Shown: positions 1 through 11,232, numbered from the stretch's first letter. The stretch: DNA of 64,000 nt from Hedera helix (GCA_947179155.2 OX359270.1:21308556-21372555), one strand, 5' to 3'. The notes: generated by a model not told the origin, from the sequence alone. Made by a program: numbers and translations.

Positions 1-2
1 CA

Positions 3-602
3 AAACTGTTGGGACCCGAGTTGGTACGCTTGACGACCGAAAAGATCCAAATGATCCGACAACGAATACAGACAGCACAAGAACGACAAAAGAGTTATGC
101 CGATCTTCATCGGAGAGATGAGAGATTCAACGTCGGAGATCATGTATTCTTACGTGTTTCTCCATGGAAAGGAGTTACGAGATTCGGAAAGAGAGGAAAG
201 CTCAACCCTCGATTTATTGGCCCATTTGAAATCCTCGATCGAGTAGAATCCGTAGCCTACAGACTAGCCCTACCACCAAGTATGTCTCGCATCCATAACG
301 TTTTTCACATATCTATGTTACGTAAATATGTGAAGGACCCAAACCACGTCATTGAGTTAGAACCAGACGTTATAGCAGAAGATTTAATGTATGAGGAGGT
401 ACCTGTTAAGATCCTAGATAAGAAGGAGCAGATCTTACGCTCAAAGGTTATACCTCAAGTTAAGGTTTTATGGAGGAACCAAGATATTGAGGAAATGACC
501 TGGGAGCTAGAATCTGAGATGAAGTCTAGGTATCCTTACCTCTTCGAAATGCCAGGTACGTCAATTTCGGGGACGAAATTTCATAAGGAGGGGAGGTTGT
601 AA
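3..602 (+). CDS. Tekay/Del-type gypsy polyprotein, 3' end (integrase tail and chromodomain), partial
   Basis: The frame is open from the window edge to a TAA at 600-602, so the 5' part of pol lies outside. The first half matches the integrase C-terminal region of Ty3/gypsy elements: a K-S-Y-A-D stretch, then G-D-H-V-F-L-R-V-S-P, then P-R-F-I-G-P-F-E-I, then R-I-H-N-V-F-H-I-S-M-L. The second half has the Tekay chromodomain pattern: Y-E-E-V-P-V, V-K-V-L-W-R-N-Q, W-E-L-E. It ends in the lineage-typical Y-P-Y-L-F-E. Chromodomains of this type direct integration toward particular chromatin (known for the family). No stop interrupts this part, so the copy may be fairly young. The stop lies just inside the LTR that begins at 598. 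Confidence 0.9.
   Translation, partial: KLLGPELVRLTTEKIQMIRQRIQTAQERQKSYADLHRRDERFNVGDHVFLRVSPWKGVTRFGKRGKLNPRFIGPFEILDRVESVAYRLALPPSMSRIHNVFHISMLRKYVKDPNHVIELEPDVIAEDLMYEEVPVKILDKKEQILRSKVIPQVKVLWRNQDIEEMTWELESEMKSRYPYLFEMPGTSISGTKFHKEGRL
585..597 (+). other. Polypurine tract of the Tekay element
   Basis: A purine run (AAGGAGGGGAGG) directly precedes the TG that starts the LTR at 598. This is the expected primer for plus-strand DNA synthesis. It overlaps the last codons of the polyprotein. Confidence 0.8.
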
Positions 603-1351
603 GACCCCGAATTTTATGAAATATAAAATTTAATTTTTCTTCATATATATTTTTCATGAAACAGTAAGTGGTTAAATTGACGAAATTGAAAGTTAAGGAT
701 GTTATGTGCAAATTTTATTTTGACGGACAATATTCGTTTTGTCGGGGAATATTTGTTTTGTCGGGGAATATTCGTGCCGTACGACGGCGCCGAAATAACT
801 AATTATTGGTGGAGCCCACAACGGAATAATTGTCGGATATAGAAAACGACAGAAGTAACATTTTTAAATAAAAATAGTCAACGGTGTTAACTGTTAAAAT
901 ACCGGTGATAAAAGAATAGTAGCATACGGTAATTTATGGTATTTTATTGTGGCACACGGTATTCTACAGTAGCACACGGTATTGCACAGTGTCTCATATT
1001 ATTGACACCGTAACTGTTACGCATCATTTCATCAATAATTGTCACTGCATAATATTTTATATTATCAATTCAATTATTGTTGCTACACAGTATTTTGCAT
1101 TATAGATTCAATAATTGTCATTACACTGTATTTCATATCATCGAGTCAATAATTGTTGGTGCACTGTAGTTTAAAATTATTGAATCTAATAATTGTCACA
1201 ATAGCAAATATACTGTAATTTATATTATTAAATTAATAAAAATATGTAACGTGTTTCTTACATTATTATGGTAACATTATTTTATATGTTGGACTCACAG
1301 GAAGAATAAATAAATAAATAAAAAAATAAAAAAATTAATTTTACTATTTGA

Positions 1352-1432
1352 AATAGTAACGTGAATAGTGACGTGAATAGTAACGTGAATAGTGACGTGA
1401 ATAGTAACGTGAATAGTAAGTGAATAGTAAGA
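1352..1432 (+). repeat. Short tandem repeat, about 13-bp unit
   Basis: Six or so copies of GTGAATAGTAAC / GTGAATAGTGAC in tandem inside the LTR. Similar GTGAATAGT words occur singly in other LTRs of this window (for example near 55905). Confidence 0.8.
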
Positions 1433-2166
1433 AACATGTGGGACCCACTGTGGGGCCCACATGAAATGTGAGAAATGTGAGAATTGCTGAAGAGTTGGTG
1501 GAGGCTGCTGCGCAGCCTCTGCTGAAAATTTTTTATTTCACCTACCGTGCATAGTAACTTATTTTCTCCTATAAATAGTTTGCTCAGCTGAATAGAAAAA
1601 TCACACCTAAAACATAAAATTTTTCTATAAGAATTTTATGAGTTTTCTCTGAGAATAGTAAGGTTATTTTGAGAGTTTGAAAGCCAAAAGGAGTGCAGGA
1701 ATTTTTCAAGTAAGTGTTTTATTAAAGAGTAGTAATTTCATAAATTCCTATTTTTCACGGTATTCACAAATCTTCCTTTAGAAGACTCTTCTTTGAGAAG
1801 ATTCATTTTTAAAAGCTTTCTTTGGAAGATTTATTTTGGAATATTATTTTAAAAACTATTTTAAAGTTGTTATATTATACTACAAAAATTATGTTAAATA
1901 TATATAATTTTGATAGTTCATAATATACGAGTTATCATACACTTTGAAATTTATATGTGATAATTACTAATTATATTAAAAATATATAGGTTGATCAATC
2001 TCATTTAAATCAATATCCAGTCACGTGTTAAGGTAAGGGGTATCACTCTTTTCATCATCATAAATTGATATTATTTCCTTTCTTACTTGAAGGGATTATC
2101 ATTCTTTGATTCTCGAAATTAATATCGTTTCTTTCTTGTGCCATTTACTTCCATGTATTAAATTGT

Positions 2167-2482
2167 GGGAATAACCTTACGGCGCGGTTTACCGCCTGTT
2201 GGTGAATAACCTTTTGTATTCATTCCTTATTAATCTTTGAGAATAACCTTACGGTGCGGATTATCGCCTGTTTGGTGAATAACTCTTCGTATTCAAATTG
2301 ATGGGAATAACCTTACGGTGCGGATTATCGCCTGTTTGGTGAATAACTCTTCGTATTCAAATTGATGGGAATAACCTTACGGCGCGGATTATCGCCTGTT
2401 TGGTGAATAACTATTCGTATTCAAATTGATGGGAATAACCTTACGGTGCGGATTATCGCCTGTTGGTGAATAACCCTTTTTA
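2167..2482 (+). repeat. 64-bp tandem repeat in the LTR, five copies
   Basis: Units start at 2167, 2239, 2303, 2367 and 2431, each beginning near GGGAATAACCTTACGG. The first unit is 72 bp; the next three spacings are exactly 64 bp and nearly identical in sequence. This points to recent unit duplication. Confidence 0.9.
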
Positions 2483-3132
2483 TTTGTCTCCTGTGAAAAT
2501 AATTTGTCTACACGAATTATCACATGACACTTTTATTCCATATTCGTAAGTGATATCATTTTCCTTTATACTCATAAGGGATACCATATTTTTCATCTTC
2601 CATTATTCAAACTTACTATGATAAGGGATATTAATTCCCTTCACATTTTGTTAATCAAACCTGCTACGGTAAGGGATATTATTTTCTTTCATACACCTAA
2701 ATCGAAACTTATTATGGAACTATTGCTTCTATAATTCCTGAAAATATTATATGTTCCATAATAGTTGAACTTCATTATTTCAACTGAACCTTCCTATTTT
2801 CTGAACCTTTCTGTTGAACTATAATCGTTATTCTGAACTGTGGATCTTGAATATCATTTTTAAATTTCACTCCACATCATGTTGGCAATTTGGACATTAT
2901 TTGAATCTGCACAAAGTAAACTTCCGATACTTATTGCTTATCCTGTTCTTCTGTTCATCATTTGTATCACTGTTATTTGTATTAATCATCAAGAATCAAG
3001 CTGTTGTGAATATCTGTGGCCGGGGGCACAGATGTGATATAATTGTTGAACAGATGATAGGTTAAAGGCGATATACTAGGTTAAAGGCGATACATCTGTT
3101 CGGTGTCTTTTATGGCACGTGGTTAATGTTCT

Positions 3133-3365
3133 CTTTGGCCCGTAGTGCAAAGATGAACTGTTGATTGGTATGATTATGACCAAAGGCTGAATCTGGTATA
3201 ATCATGACCGTTGGTGTTATATTGAATGTCTTTGGCCCGTAGTGCAAAGATGAACTGTTGATTGGTATGATTATGACCAAAGGCTGAATCTGGTATAATC
3301 ATGACCGTTGGTGTTATATTGAATGTCTTTGGCCCGTAGTGCAAAGATGAACTGTTGATCTGCAT
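3133..3365 (+). repeat. 97-bp tandem repeat in the LTR
   Basis: Units start at 3133, 3230 and 3327 with CTTTGGCCCGTAGTGC. The first two are essentially identical over 97 bp; the third is partial. The repeat creates a chance - strand ORF that is itself repetitive. Confidence 0.9.
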
Positions 3366-3925
3366 AATTATGACCAGGAACTGTGAAGTTGTATTATTTT
3401 GACTAATGGTATTTCAGATGATAAAAGTTGATGATATTTTTACTAAAAAGAGAAGCGAGTGGACATTATAGTCTGCATTATTCTTCTAATAGATTGCTCA
3501 TTCCGCTGCTATTATTGATCTGAACGTTGTTTAAGAATTTAACTACAGTTTTTGATATAAACCTTGTAGTCTATTGTATTCTATCAAGAACTCAACTGTT
3601 GAAGGCTAATGATAATTTATTCGTCATTATCTTAGTCATGATATTTCTTACTGGGCTATTTGAGCTCACCCTTTCTTTTGTTCCATTGTTTTTCAACAGG
3701 AGATGAAAACGTAACGGGGTCTAGCCGGGGGATGGAGTGAAAGTCCGAAGAATAGTTATCCTAGTCTTCACGTGTTGTAAAATAGTGTGGCAATAATAGT
3801 GAAGACTTAGTTGTGTATTATTATACACTGTATTGTTGTACGTTGTGCTTTGTTGTAATAATTTTGTTGTAGTCTTTTGACGACTCAAGTTTGGGCTGTG
3901 TGGGCCTAAATTTGGGGGCGTCACA

Positions 3926-4358
3926 GTTCAGTTATTTTAAATCGTTGAATTATTCGATTGTCATTCTTGTTCATTCATAATATATCTTCATCAAATATTT
4001 TAAACTTGTTGAGCAAAGTAGTTGCTCACTTTTGTTATATCATGAACTAATTGCAGCTAAACCATAAACTTCTGGGAAGGATAAAGGCAAAGGTAAAGCT
4101 AAGGTGTAGCTGATTTCATGCGTAGTTAGTTTATTTATGTCTAACTTATATAACACGAACCCTACTTGATATTTTGTAATTCGTCATGATTTTATTTTAA
4201 GGTTTAAGACCTTGGGATTGGTGAACCATGTATTAATAAATAACATATGTTTATTTTATTCCGCATTAGTTCTTATATATGTTGTCTAGAGGTAATTGGA
4301 TGCTTATTATCATGAGCACTAAGTTCGAGATAATGGAACCCGAATTTGGGACGTCACA
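3926..4358 (+). repeat. 3' part of the 5' LTR of a second Tekay-like element
   Basis: The segment ends CCCGAATTTGGGACGTCACA, the same type of LTR end as at 3925, and is followed at once by a tRNA primer site. Its left part is missing because the element ending at 3925 lies directly against it. The simplest reading is that the upstream Tekay element inserted into this LTR. The segment carries the words TTGTTGAGC and TTGCTCAC (4010-4030), also seen in other LTRs here. Confidence 0.75.
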
Positions 4359-4361
4359 AGT

Positions 4362-4373
4362 TAGTATCAGAGC
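4362..4373 (+). other. Primer binding site, initiator methionine tRNA type
   Basis: TAGTATCAGAGC follows the LTR end by three bases. The canonical plant site is TGGTATCAGAGC, so one base differs (G to A). It fixes the orientation of the second element as + strand. Confidence 0.85.
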
Positions 4374-4614
4374 TGTAGGTTATAAACTTTAGGATGCGAA
4401 ACCTAGGGTATAACCTTAAAATTAAACTCGTATAGAGTACACTAGGAATTGGGTTAAGGAGATCCATTGAGTCGAGTTAAGTTTAGAGATGGATTGTGGA
4501 GATTCATCGAGCCATTTTCGTGCATAATAAATTATCGTTTCATTTCATCAATGAATATATTTTATTATGATTCTGACGTATTGTCGTTTGTTGTTTCTTT
4601 GTTGTGGTTATAGG

Positions 4615-5471
4615 ATGTTCGAGATTGGTGAGTCTAGCCAAGTTGTTGAGATTAAGGTTGTGGATAAATATATTGTCTATGTAAAGTCGACTGAGCCAGT
4701 TGCGCCAGTACTATCGAGGGAGTCTAAGTCAGATTCTGATGGAGAGCCTGTTGTAGGCCGAGTGATAAGGCTATATAACAATGATAAGAATAATGAGACA
4801 GATGAGGCTGAGAAAGCTGAGGAGGCTACAAAGGCTGGGGAGACCGAGGAGCTAGCTAATGTAGAGGAGTTCATTTCTGAGGCCATAGAGGATGTGGAGT
4901 ATTACGCTTCGCCAAAGGAGCTACTGGCCGAGGATCATCAAATAGATTAGTTAGAAGATCAAAACATGGAGTTGGAGAACAGAGTCAGAGAGCTGGAGGA
5001 ATAGAATTAGGTTCACCAGGAGATGGAGGAACAGTATAAGGATGTGGTGTATCAGCTAGCAAATGAGGTGAGGGAGCTAAAGAAGCATTTGCAGGGATAT
5101 AAACACTCTGCACGGTAGATAGGACCATTAGTACATCAGATGGTGGCCCGTAATACAAAGTTAAGGCAAGAGCTGGAGTAGTTTGAGTTAAGTCAGGCAG
5201 AGTTGCAGGTGGAACATCAGGTCATGAAAGCCGAGTTTGATCTTGAAATTGCGGACAAGATCTGCATATCTAATGCATGGATGAGAGCTGTCAAGAGAGT
5301 GGATGAGCTGAAGGGAAAGGTCCGAGCTTGGACATCCAGGGTTGATTCCCTGGGCTTTGCATTGGATACAACCTTCAGTAGGATGAGGAGCCCGATTATG
5401 AGGTATCCCCGAGATAAGGACTTGAGTCGCCGCACCGTGACCCATAGCGTAGTTGACAGGATCGCCTGGTA
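4615..5471 (+). pseudogene. Broken coiled-coil ORF upstream of gag
   Basis: One frame carries protein-like sequence from ATG 4615 to about 5471, with in-frame stops (TAG 4948-4950 and several later). The first 110 residues are acidic (runs of E and A, then S-E-A-I-E-D-V-E-Y). After the first stop the frame is rich in E, L, Q, K and R with heptad-like spacing (M-E-L-E-N-R-V-R-E-L-E-E and similar), typical of a coiled coil. I recognise no catalytic motif. It lies between the primer site and gag, where extra ORFs occur in some plant gypsy elements (published for Tat-type elements). It could instead be a diverged gag N-terminal region. Its role is unknown. Confidence 0.55.
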
Positions 5472-5970
5472 GGAGCACGAGGATTCTATATATCGTGGGA
5501 CGCACCGCCACTAGCTATGTTACTGTTTTTACTTTGTATATAGATGCAGTTAGTTCCCACTTTTATTTATAGTAGGGACGAGTATATATTATAAATTTCA
5601 GCACTTTTGTTTTGACTTGGGATAGTGTTAGACCCCGACTTTTGTTTTGTTATAGGGGTAGGATAGTTTAAATCCCCATTTTCTATTCTTTATGGGATAA
5701 CTATCGATTGGTATGAGCATTTTTAGCAGTCTGCCACGGGTTGTTACTTGATGTTTTAAAACAGTGATATATGAATATTATGTTTATCTTATGTTTGAAA
5801 AGTGCATTCATAATTGTAAATATTAACATTAGTAAAATGTTGTATAAAATGTAAAACACAAAAATGATAATGTAAGGTTATTTTTTTAGCAAATAATATC
5901 TACGTGTAGACAAGCATGAAACCTAAGGGTAGAAGAATTAGTAAATAATTCAGAAGGTCAAGCTGACCCG
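5472..5970. other. Untranslated stretch before gag, nothing recognised
   Basis: AT-rich sequence between the coiled-coil remnant and gag of the second Tekay-like element. No ORF, repeat or motif stands out. Confidence 0.5.
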
Positions 5971-6960
5971 ATGCGGGCTTTTGCAAATATGTTGGCAGAA
6001 GTATTACAGAATAGACTAGCCACAGGAATAGAGAGGCCAGTAAGTCATCTAGCCAGTTTTAAAGATTTCAAATTGGTAGGACTGCCAGAATTTCATAGGA
6101 CTACAGATCCGATAAAAGCCCAGACATGGGTAGAAGAGATGAAAAAATGTTTGAGATCGCACGGGTGGCTGAAGAACAAAAGACTTCATTTTTCACCTTT
6201 ATGCTAAAAGGTGAAGCAAACTACTGGTGTAAGGCCAACAAAAATAGAGCTAAAGAAGGTGTGATAGCATGGGCTCGATTTAAGGAACTATTTTTCGATA
6301 ATTATTTCCCAAAAAGTATGTAGACGATGATGGAAATGAAGTTTTTGGACTTGAAGCAAGGTAATATGTCTGTTACAGATTATGCTGCGAAATTCAATGA
6401 ATTAACAAGGTTTGCTCCACACCAGGTGAACACTAAAGTGAGAAGGGCGAGAAGATTTGAACAAGGGTTGAAGCCCTGGGGGTATAATAAAGTAGCAGTC
6501 CTATAAATCACTATTTTTTCAACTCTTCTAGAAAAGGTGATCATTGCCGAAAGGGGAAGCAAAGCTTTATCAAAGTACCAACAGGATCAGAAGTGTAAGA
6601 AGATTCAAGAATGACACCAAGAAGGAAGCAATGGGGGAAGTAATTCGAACAAGAGGAAATGGAATGATAGCCAATCGTAAGGAGGAAATAAGTCTGGAGG
6701 AGAGACAAAAAAAGCAAATAAATGTGAGACTTGTGGTAAGAATCACACGGGAGAATGTAGTAAGGGCAAGGGAGTCTATTTTAATTGTGGACAACTAGGG
6801 AACTTTTCTCCGTAATGCCCAAAAAGAAGAGTGGAGGATGTTTCTACTGTGGTGCGTCGAATCATATGAAAAGGACTGTCCAAAAAGGAAGGAAGAGGCA
6901 GGAAATGCAAACAAGGGAAGCAATAACAAGCTGACAATCGAAGGGTTATCACCGTAAAAT
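5971..6960 (+). pseudogene. gag of the second Tekay-like element, frameshifted
   Basis: Gag capsid signatures are split between two frames: F-K-L-V-G-L-P-E-F-H and W-V-E-E-M-K-K-C in one, then F-M-L-K-G-E-A-N-Y-W and F-K-E-L-F-F-D-N-Y-F-P in the next. A frameshift lies near 6170-6200 and a TAG at 6321-6323. Around 6730-6890 come zinc-knuckle remnants: C-E-T-C-G-K-N-H-T-G-E-C, then C-G-Q-L-G-N-F, then a G-C-F-Y-C-G-A-S-N-H copy in another frame. The paired knuckles fit chromoviral gag, which packages element RNA into virus-like particles. This copy cannot make a full protein. Confidence 0.8.
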
Positions 6961-6984
6961 TGACCAGTTGCACGTACTTTTAAC

Positions 6985-7400
6985 ATGACCATTCAGGACA
7001 CAATGGACTCAAAAGATGTGGTGTCAGGTATTCTTCTGATCAATCACACAAATGCACACGTATTATTTGATTCAGGCGCTACCTGTTCTTTTATCTCAGA
7101 AGAATTTGCTAAGAGGTTAAATTTACCCCTTGTAAAATTTGAGAATCCTTTGAATGTGGAAATGGCTAACAAGGAAGTTATCCCCGTAGAATACATTCAT
7201 AGGAATTGCTGTGTTGAAATAAGAGAATACAAACTGTGTGAAATTTGATCCCGATTCGATTAGAAGAGTTTGACTTAATCCTTGAAATTGACTGGTTGTA
7301 TAATCACAGAGTGGTGATTGACTGACAAAGGAAAAGTATAAATCTGAAGACTACAAATAAGTCGAATGTGGTATTTTATGAGAGTAAATCACTATGACAA
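6985..7400 (+). pseudogene. Aspartic protease domain of the second Tekay-like element
   Basis: The open frame 6985-7248 carries V-L-F-D-S-G-A-T-C-S-F-I, the retropepsin active-site motif with catalytic D in D-S-G-A, followed by F-A-K-R-L-N-L-P. This enzyme cuts the gag-pol polyprotein. The frame stops at 7246-7248, where the protease-RT linker should continue. A related tail (L-I-L-E-I-D-W-L) follows in another frame to about 7400. Confidence 0.85.
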
Positions 7401-7524
7401 TCTTGTTGTTAGACGATAATGCAAGCAAAGAGATTGCTAAGGAAGGGTTGCATATGTTATCTAGCTTACGTGGTTGATACTCAGAGAGTATGGGGTGACG
7501 TATGACAGATACTTGTGGTAAGAG

Positions 7525-8790
7525 AATCTTAGATGTTTTCCCAGATGAGTTGTCGGGTTTACCATCGGATAAAGAGGTGGAACTCGTAATTAACTTAGTA
7601 CTGGGGACAACATCAATATCGAAAGTACCGTACAGGATGGCTCCGATAAAAATGAATGAATTGACGATATAATTACTGGAATTGTTGGAGAAGGGGTATA
7701 TTCGACAGAGCGTGTCTCCATAGGGAGCGCGCCGGTGTTGTTTGTAAAGAAGAAATATGGATCATTAAGATTTTGGATCGACTACCGAGAGTTGAACAAA
7801 GTTACAATTAAGAACAAATATATGTTGCCCAGGATAGACGATCTGTTTGATCAACTAAAAGGAGTGAAGTACTTTTCAAAGATTGACTTGAGGACGGGGT
7901 ATCACCAGCTGAAGGTGATAAAAGAGGACATACCGAAGACAACATTCAGGACTCGATACGGTCACTTTGAGTTTTTGGTGATGTCTTTTGGTCTGATGAA
8001 TGCGCCAGCAACATTCATGGACATGATGAATAAAGTGTTCAAGTAGTACTTAGACAAATTTGTTGTTGTATTTAGGGGTGCACATAAAACCGATTAAAAT
8101 CGAAAAATCGACCGGACCGAACCAAACCGTTATTATTTCAAACCGAAAAATATAAAACCGAAAAACCGAACACTATAAAACTAAAAAAACCGAAACTAGT
8201 TCGGCCGGTTTGGTTTGGCTTCTCAAAAAACCGAAACCGACCAAACCGACCGAACAATTTAAAATTATAATATAATTTATATACTTTTCTAATAAATATT
8301 TATTTTATATAATTATATATTTATTATATGTTTTTATTGTGACGAATTTACAAAACTTCTATCCTAGTGAGTGAGTTAGGTGATTTTTGTTTTTCGGATT
8401 TAGAGAACTTCTATTATAATTAGTAGTTATTGAGTTAGTGATTTATTAATTATTATGAAAAATTGGCAATATAATAAATATCAAATTATCAATTACGAAA
8501 CCGAATAACCGAATAAACCGACCGATTTAACCGAAACCGAATAAACCGATAACCGATTACGATGTAAAAATTTGGGCGGTTCTGATTTTTAATTTTTTAT
8601 AACCGACTTAAATGGTTTGGTTATTTTTTTCCCCAAAAAACCGACCAAACCGACCGTGTGCACCCCTAGTTGTATTCATTGATGACATATTGGTTTACTC
8701 AAAGATGGAGGAAGAGCACGCCGAGTATCTGAGAGTAGTACTAAAAACTTTAAGAAGGGAGAATCAAACTAACAGATTAAAATAAAAAAA
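7525..8790 (+). pseudogene. Reverse transcriptase of the second Tekay-like element, interrupted by a MITE
   Basis: RT homology starts near 7525 (V-F-P-D-E-L-S-G-L-P) and runs through Y-R-M-A-P, G-A-P-V-L-F-V-K-K-K, F-W-I-D-Y-R-E-L-N-K-V and S-F-G-L-M-N-A-P-A-T-F. A TAG at 8044-8046 sits where related elements have a glutamine or similar codon. The frame then continues to 8072, is cut by the 596-bp MITE, and resumes at 8669 with the F-I-D-D-I-L-V-Y-S-K active site. Homology fades after about 8770. RNase H and integrase are not present downstream, so the element is truncated. Dead copy. Confidence 0.88.
8073..8668. mobile_element. hAT-type MITE, 596 bp, 8-bp target duplication
   Basis: The termini are perfect 12-bp inverted repeats, TAGGGGTGCACA and TGTGCACCCCTA. 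The flanking 8-bp direct repeat GTTGTATT (8065-8072 and 8669-8676) is exact. An 8-bp duplication and a TAGGG start are hallmarks of the hAT superfamily. The interior is packed near both ends with AACCGA/TCGGTT words, the kind of subterminal repeat that hAT transposases bind (family knowledge). There is no coding capacity, so it depends on another element's transposase. Removing it and one GTTGTATT restores the RT frame across the junction. Confidence 0.93.
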
Positions 8791-10001
8791 TGGTCAGTTA
8801 AATAATTGATTCCTTGAAAATACTTATGGTCTATCATGTTGCCAAGCATTACAAACATGGTGACTGTTAATACCTACTAAATATTTGTCAAAAACTTCAT
8901 CCGGACTACAGCCCACCCTAGCCCAAGTGTGGCTACGCCATTGGTTGCAAGGATCCAAAAACAATCTCCAAGCTAAGTTGAAAACAACAAAGAATATGAT
9001 CAGTCAAACTGAGCTTAAAGTCGTTGAGTAGAGAGACAAGTACCACCTTGTAAAGGTTACTTCTGATGAGATTGTCCTCAATCACTAAAAGGGTATGAAT
9101 GAATTGGCCGAAATGCGAAGACCGTGTCAATTGTCAAAGAGTTTGCTAACATTTATATTTTCCAAAGACGGCGCTAATCTGATTCGTCTCAGATAAAATT
9201 TCGCTAGTTAGAATGTCGCCAGAGTCATTAGAACGCCTCTGAATCGCCATTCTATGTACCTACAAAACAAATGAAAATATGGTCTAAAGGGACTGGTGTT
9301 CGAAAAAGAAACTTCAAGACCTAAGTCAGTCACTATCTTGATAATTACTTTTGGTGTAAACGATTTATGAAGCTCTGTCCCAATTATGATATTCCTAATA
9401 ACTCTAAAAGCTTACCAACATTTACACAACAGATAATCATGATGAAAGCTTATAAATTGTGCAGATAGGTCAAAACAATAATAATACAAAATCTTTTCAT
9501 CTTAATCCACGTGTACGAATTGACTCCCTCTCTCTTAAGCCACTTTCTCTCAATTCCTTACGATGTGCAACTATTTCTCTCACGTCTTCCCTTATTCTCA
9601 TCTTTTTACCAAAGTCTCTCTCCAATTGCTCTCAGATCATTCCTTTCTTCATGTTTATCTCTTTTTCTTCGCCAAAAGTATATGGAGGTTCCAATGTTAT
9701 GTACCGATATTTTTAATTTCTTTGAAGGTTGGATATTTTTTTCTTACCAAACTTTTTGATTTCATATGCGCTTTAAAGAATTTCGCTGAAAATAGAAGAC
9801 AAAAAAGTAAGTAGTACAATTCTTTGACTGTTCCGCTGAAACACAAAACTGATGTTTCGTTACTCTCACTCAATTATCACTTAAGATTTTAATGGAGCTC
9901 ATAAGGCAATAATGTAATATTCATCGAATCATGTTCTCAAAATGATCAATTTCTTTGACATAATCAATTTCTTTATATTTGCTCACTTAGTTAATGATTA
10001 G
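8791..10001. other. Unassigned AT-rich stretch
   Basis: I find no convincing gene, LTR end or tandem repeat here. Overlapping open frames at 9459-9814 are rich in S, L and F, start in poor context and resemble no family I know. The region abuts the broken RT on the left and the miniature LTR element on the right. Confidence 0.5.
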
Positions 10002-10696
10002 CGTTGAGATATCACGTGATAGTAAAATTCTACAGTGAAAATTTTGAGGACATATATACTCTAATATGCCATAGATCTAAGAAGTTAACTTTTTGGGTCA
10101 ATGTGTGATTTCAGATGAGCATATATAGGCCAAATATTCTCAACAACTAGTATTAGAGTCATGACTATAAACTTAGGTTATGAATATGATATTAAACTGT
10201 GCATGATGAACAAAAAATAATTTATTAAGCAAGTGGTGGATTCTTCTTGCATAGGTTCTTGGTTGGCTCTTGACAATGAGTTATGGATACTTGGTGGATT
10301 ACTTACTCTTTGAGCAAGTGATGGATTCTTCTCGGGGAGGTTCTCTTAGTAGATCAAACAAGAGATATTGAGTGATAAACTCATTATATTATAGACTTGA
10401 TGGGCGTGACAAAGGCTCTTGGTAGATCAAATAAGAGATAATGACTCATCAACTATAAAAAATGACGAGCTAATATTCAAAAGAGTATGGTTAAAGTTCA
10501 AGGAGAGTTTGGTGTCAATATGGATAGAGAGAGATCACGCTTTAAGGAGGAGATTCGTTGAGGTACTATATGATAGTAAAGTCTCATAACAAAATATAAG
10601 AAGAAAATTGAGAACATATATACTCTAATAAACTATAGACCTAATATATTAATTTTTTAGATTAAGATATAATTTCAAATTGTCGAATATTCCCAG

Positions 10697-11232
10697 TGTT
10701 AGGGAGTGATTTATTGGGCCCAGTCCTTCTGTTTTGGGCCCCGAAATTATCTTTCATGAGGATTGGGCTAGGTGGGTCAAGGGGTGATTGGGTCAGGGGA
10801 TAGCCCATCCCTCCCATTCAAGGAGGGCTAATGGGACGTTTGGTGCAGTTTAGCTTACTTCAACAGGTTGGGTCAGAGAGTAGCCCATACTAGTATGGGC
10901 TAACTGGGACAGGTGGAGAAAAAACGTCTTGTCTTCACTCATGAAGGGACGATGGGACGTTCGTGGGTGCATGGACGAATATATGCAAGAAAGTTCCCAG
11001 ACTGAAAGGTAAGGTTTTCCTAAGAAACATTGAGCTATCAAATATCTAACGTATTCCAGCGTACATTTTAAGGTTCTCTATTGTGACGTTAATCGCCTGA
11101 ACTTACTCTCACACCGGAGCATCCCCGGATAGCCCAAGCTGTGACTGTTCTATGGAGTGATAACGATTTGTTACGTGTGTAGGTATCTTACTGGCGGGTG
11201 ATTACAGCAAGACCGAGAATTTGATGTCAACA
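10697..11232 (+). repeat. 5' LTR of the Tat element
   Basis: It starts TGTTAGGGAGTG and ends GATGTCAACA; 536 bp, the same length as the 3' copy. It contains a perfect 22-bp palindrome at 10881-10902 (first half TAGCCCATACT) and a second imperfect hairpin at about 10801-10836. The ORFs inside are chance frames. Confidence 0.95.

Larger units (their letters stand above)
598..3925 (+). repeat. 3' LTR of the Tekay-type element (3.3 kb)
   Basis: It starts TGTAAGACCCCG right after the polypurine tract and ends GGGGGCGTCACA, giving TG...CA termini. The length of 3328 bp is long but plausible for this lineage. It holds several internal tandem repeats, annotated separately. ORFs inside it look like chance frames. 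The next bases, GTTCA (3926-3930), would be the right copy of a 5-bp target duplication; the left copy lies outside the window, so this is not confirmed. Confidence 0.85.

Noticed and set aside
9459..9814. Three overlapping + strand frames of 82-85 codons
   Set aside because: They overlap in different frames, are rich in S, L and F, and resemble no family I know; a pyrimidine-rich stretch explains them.
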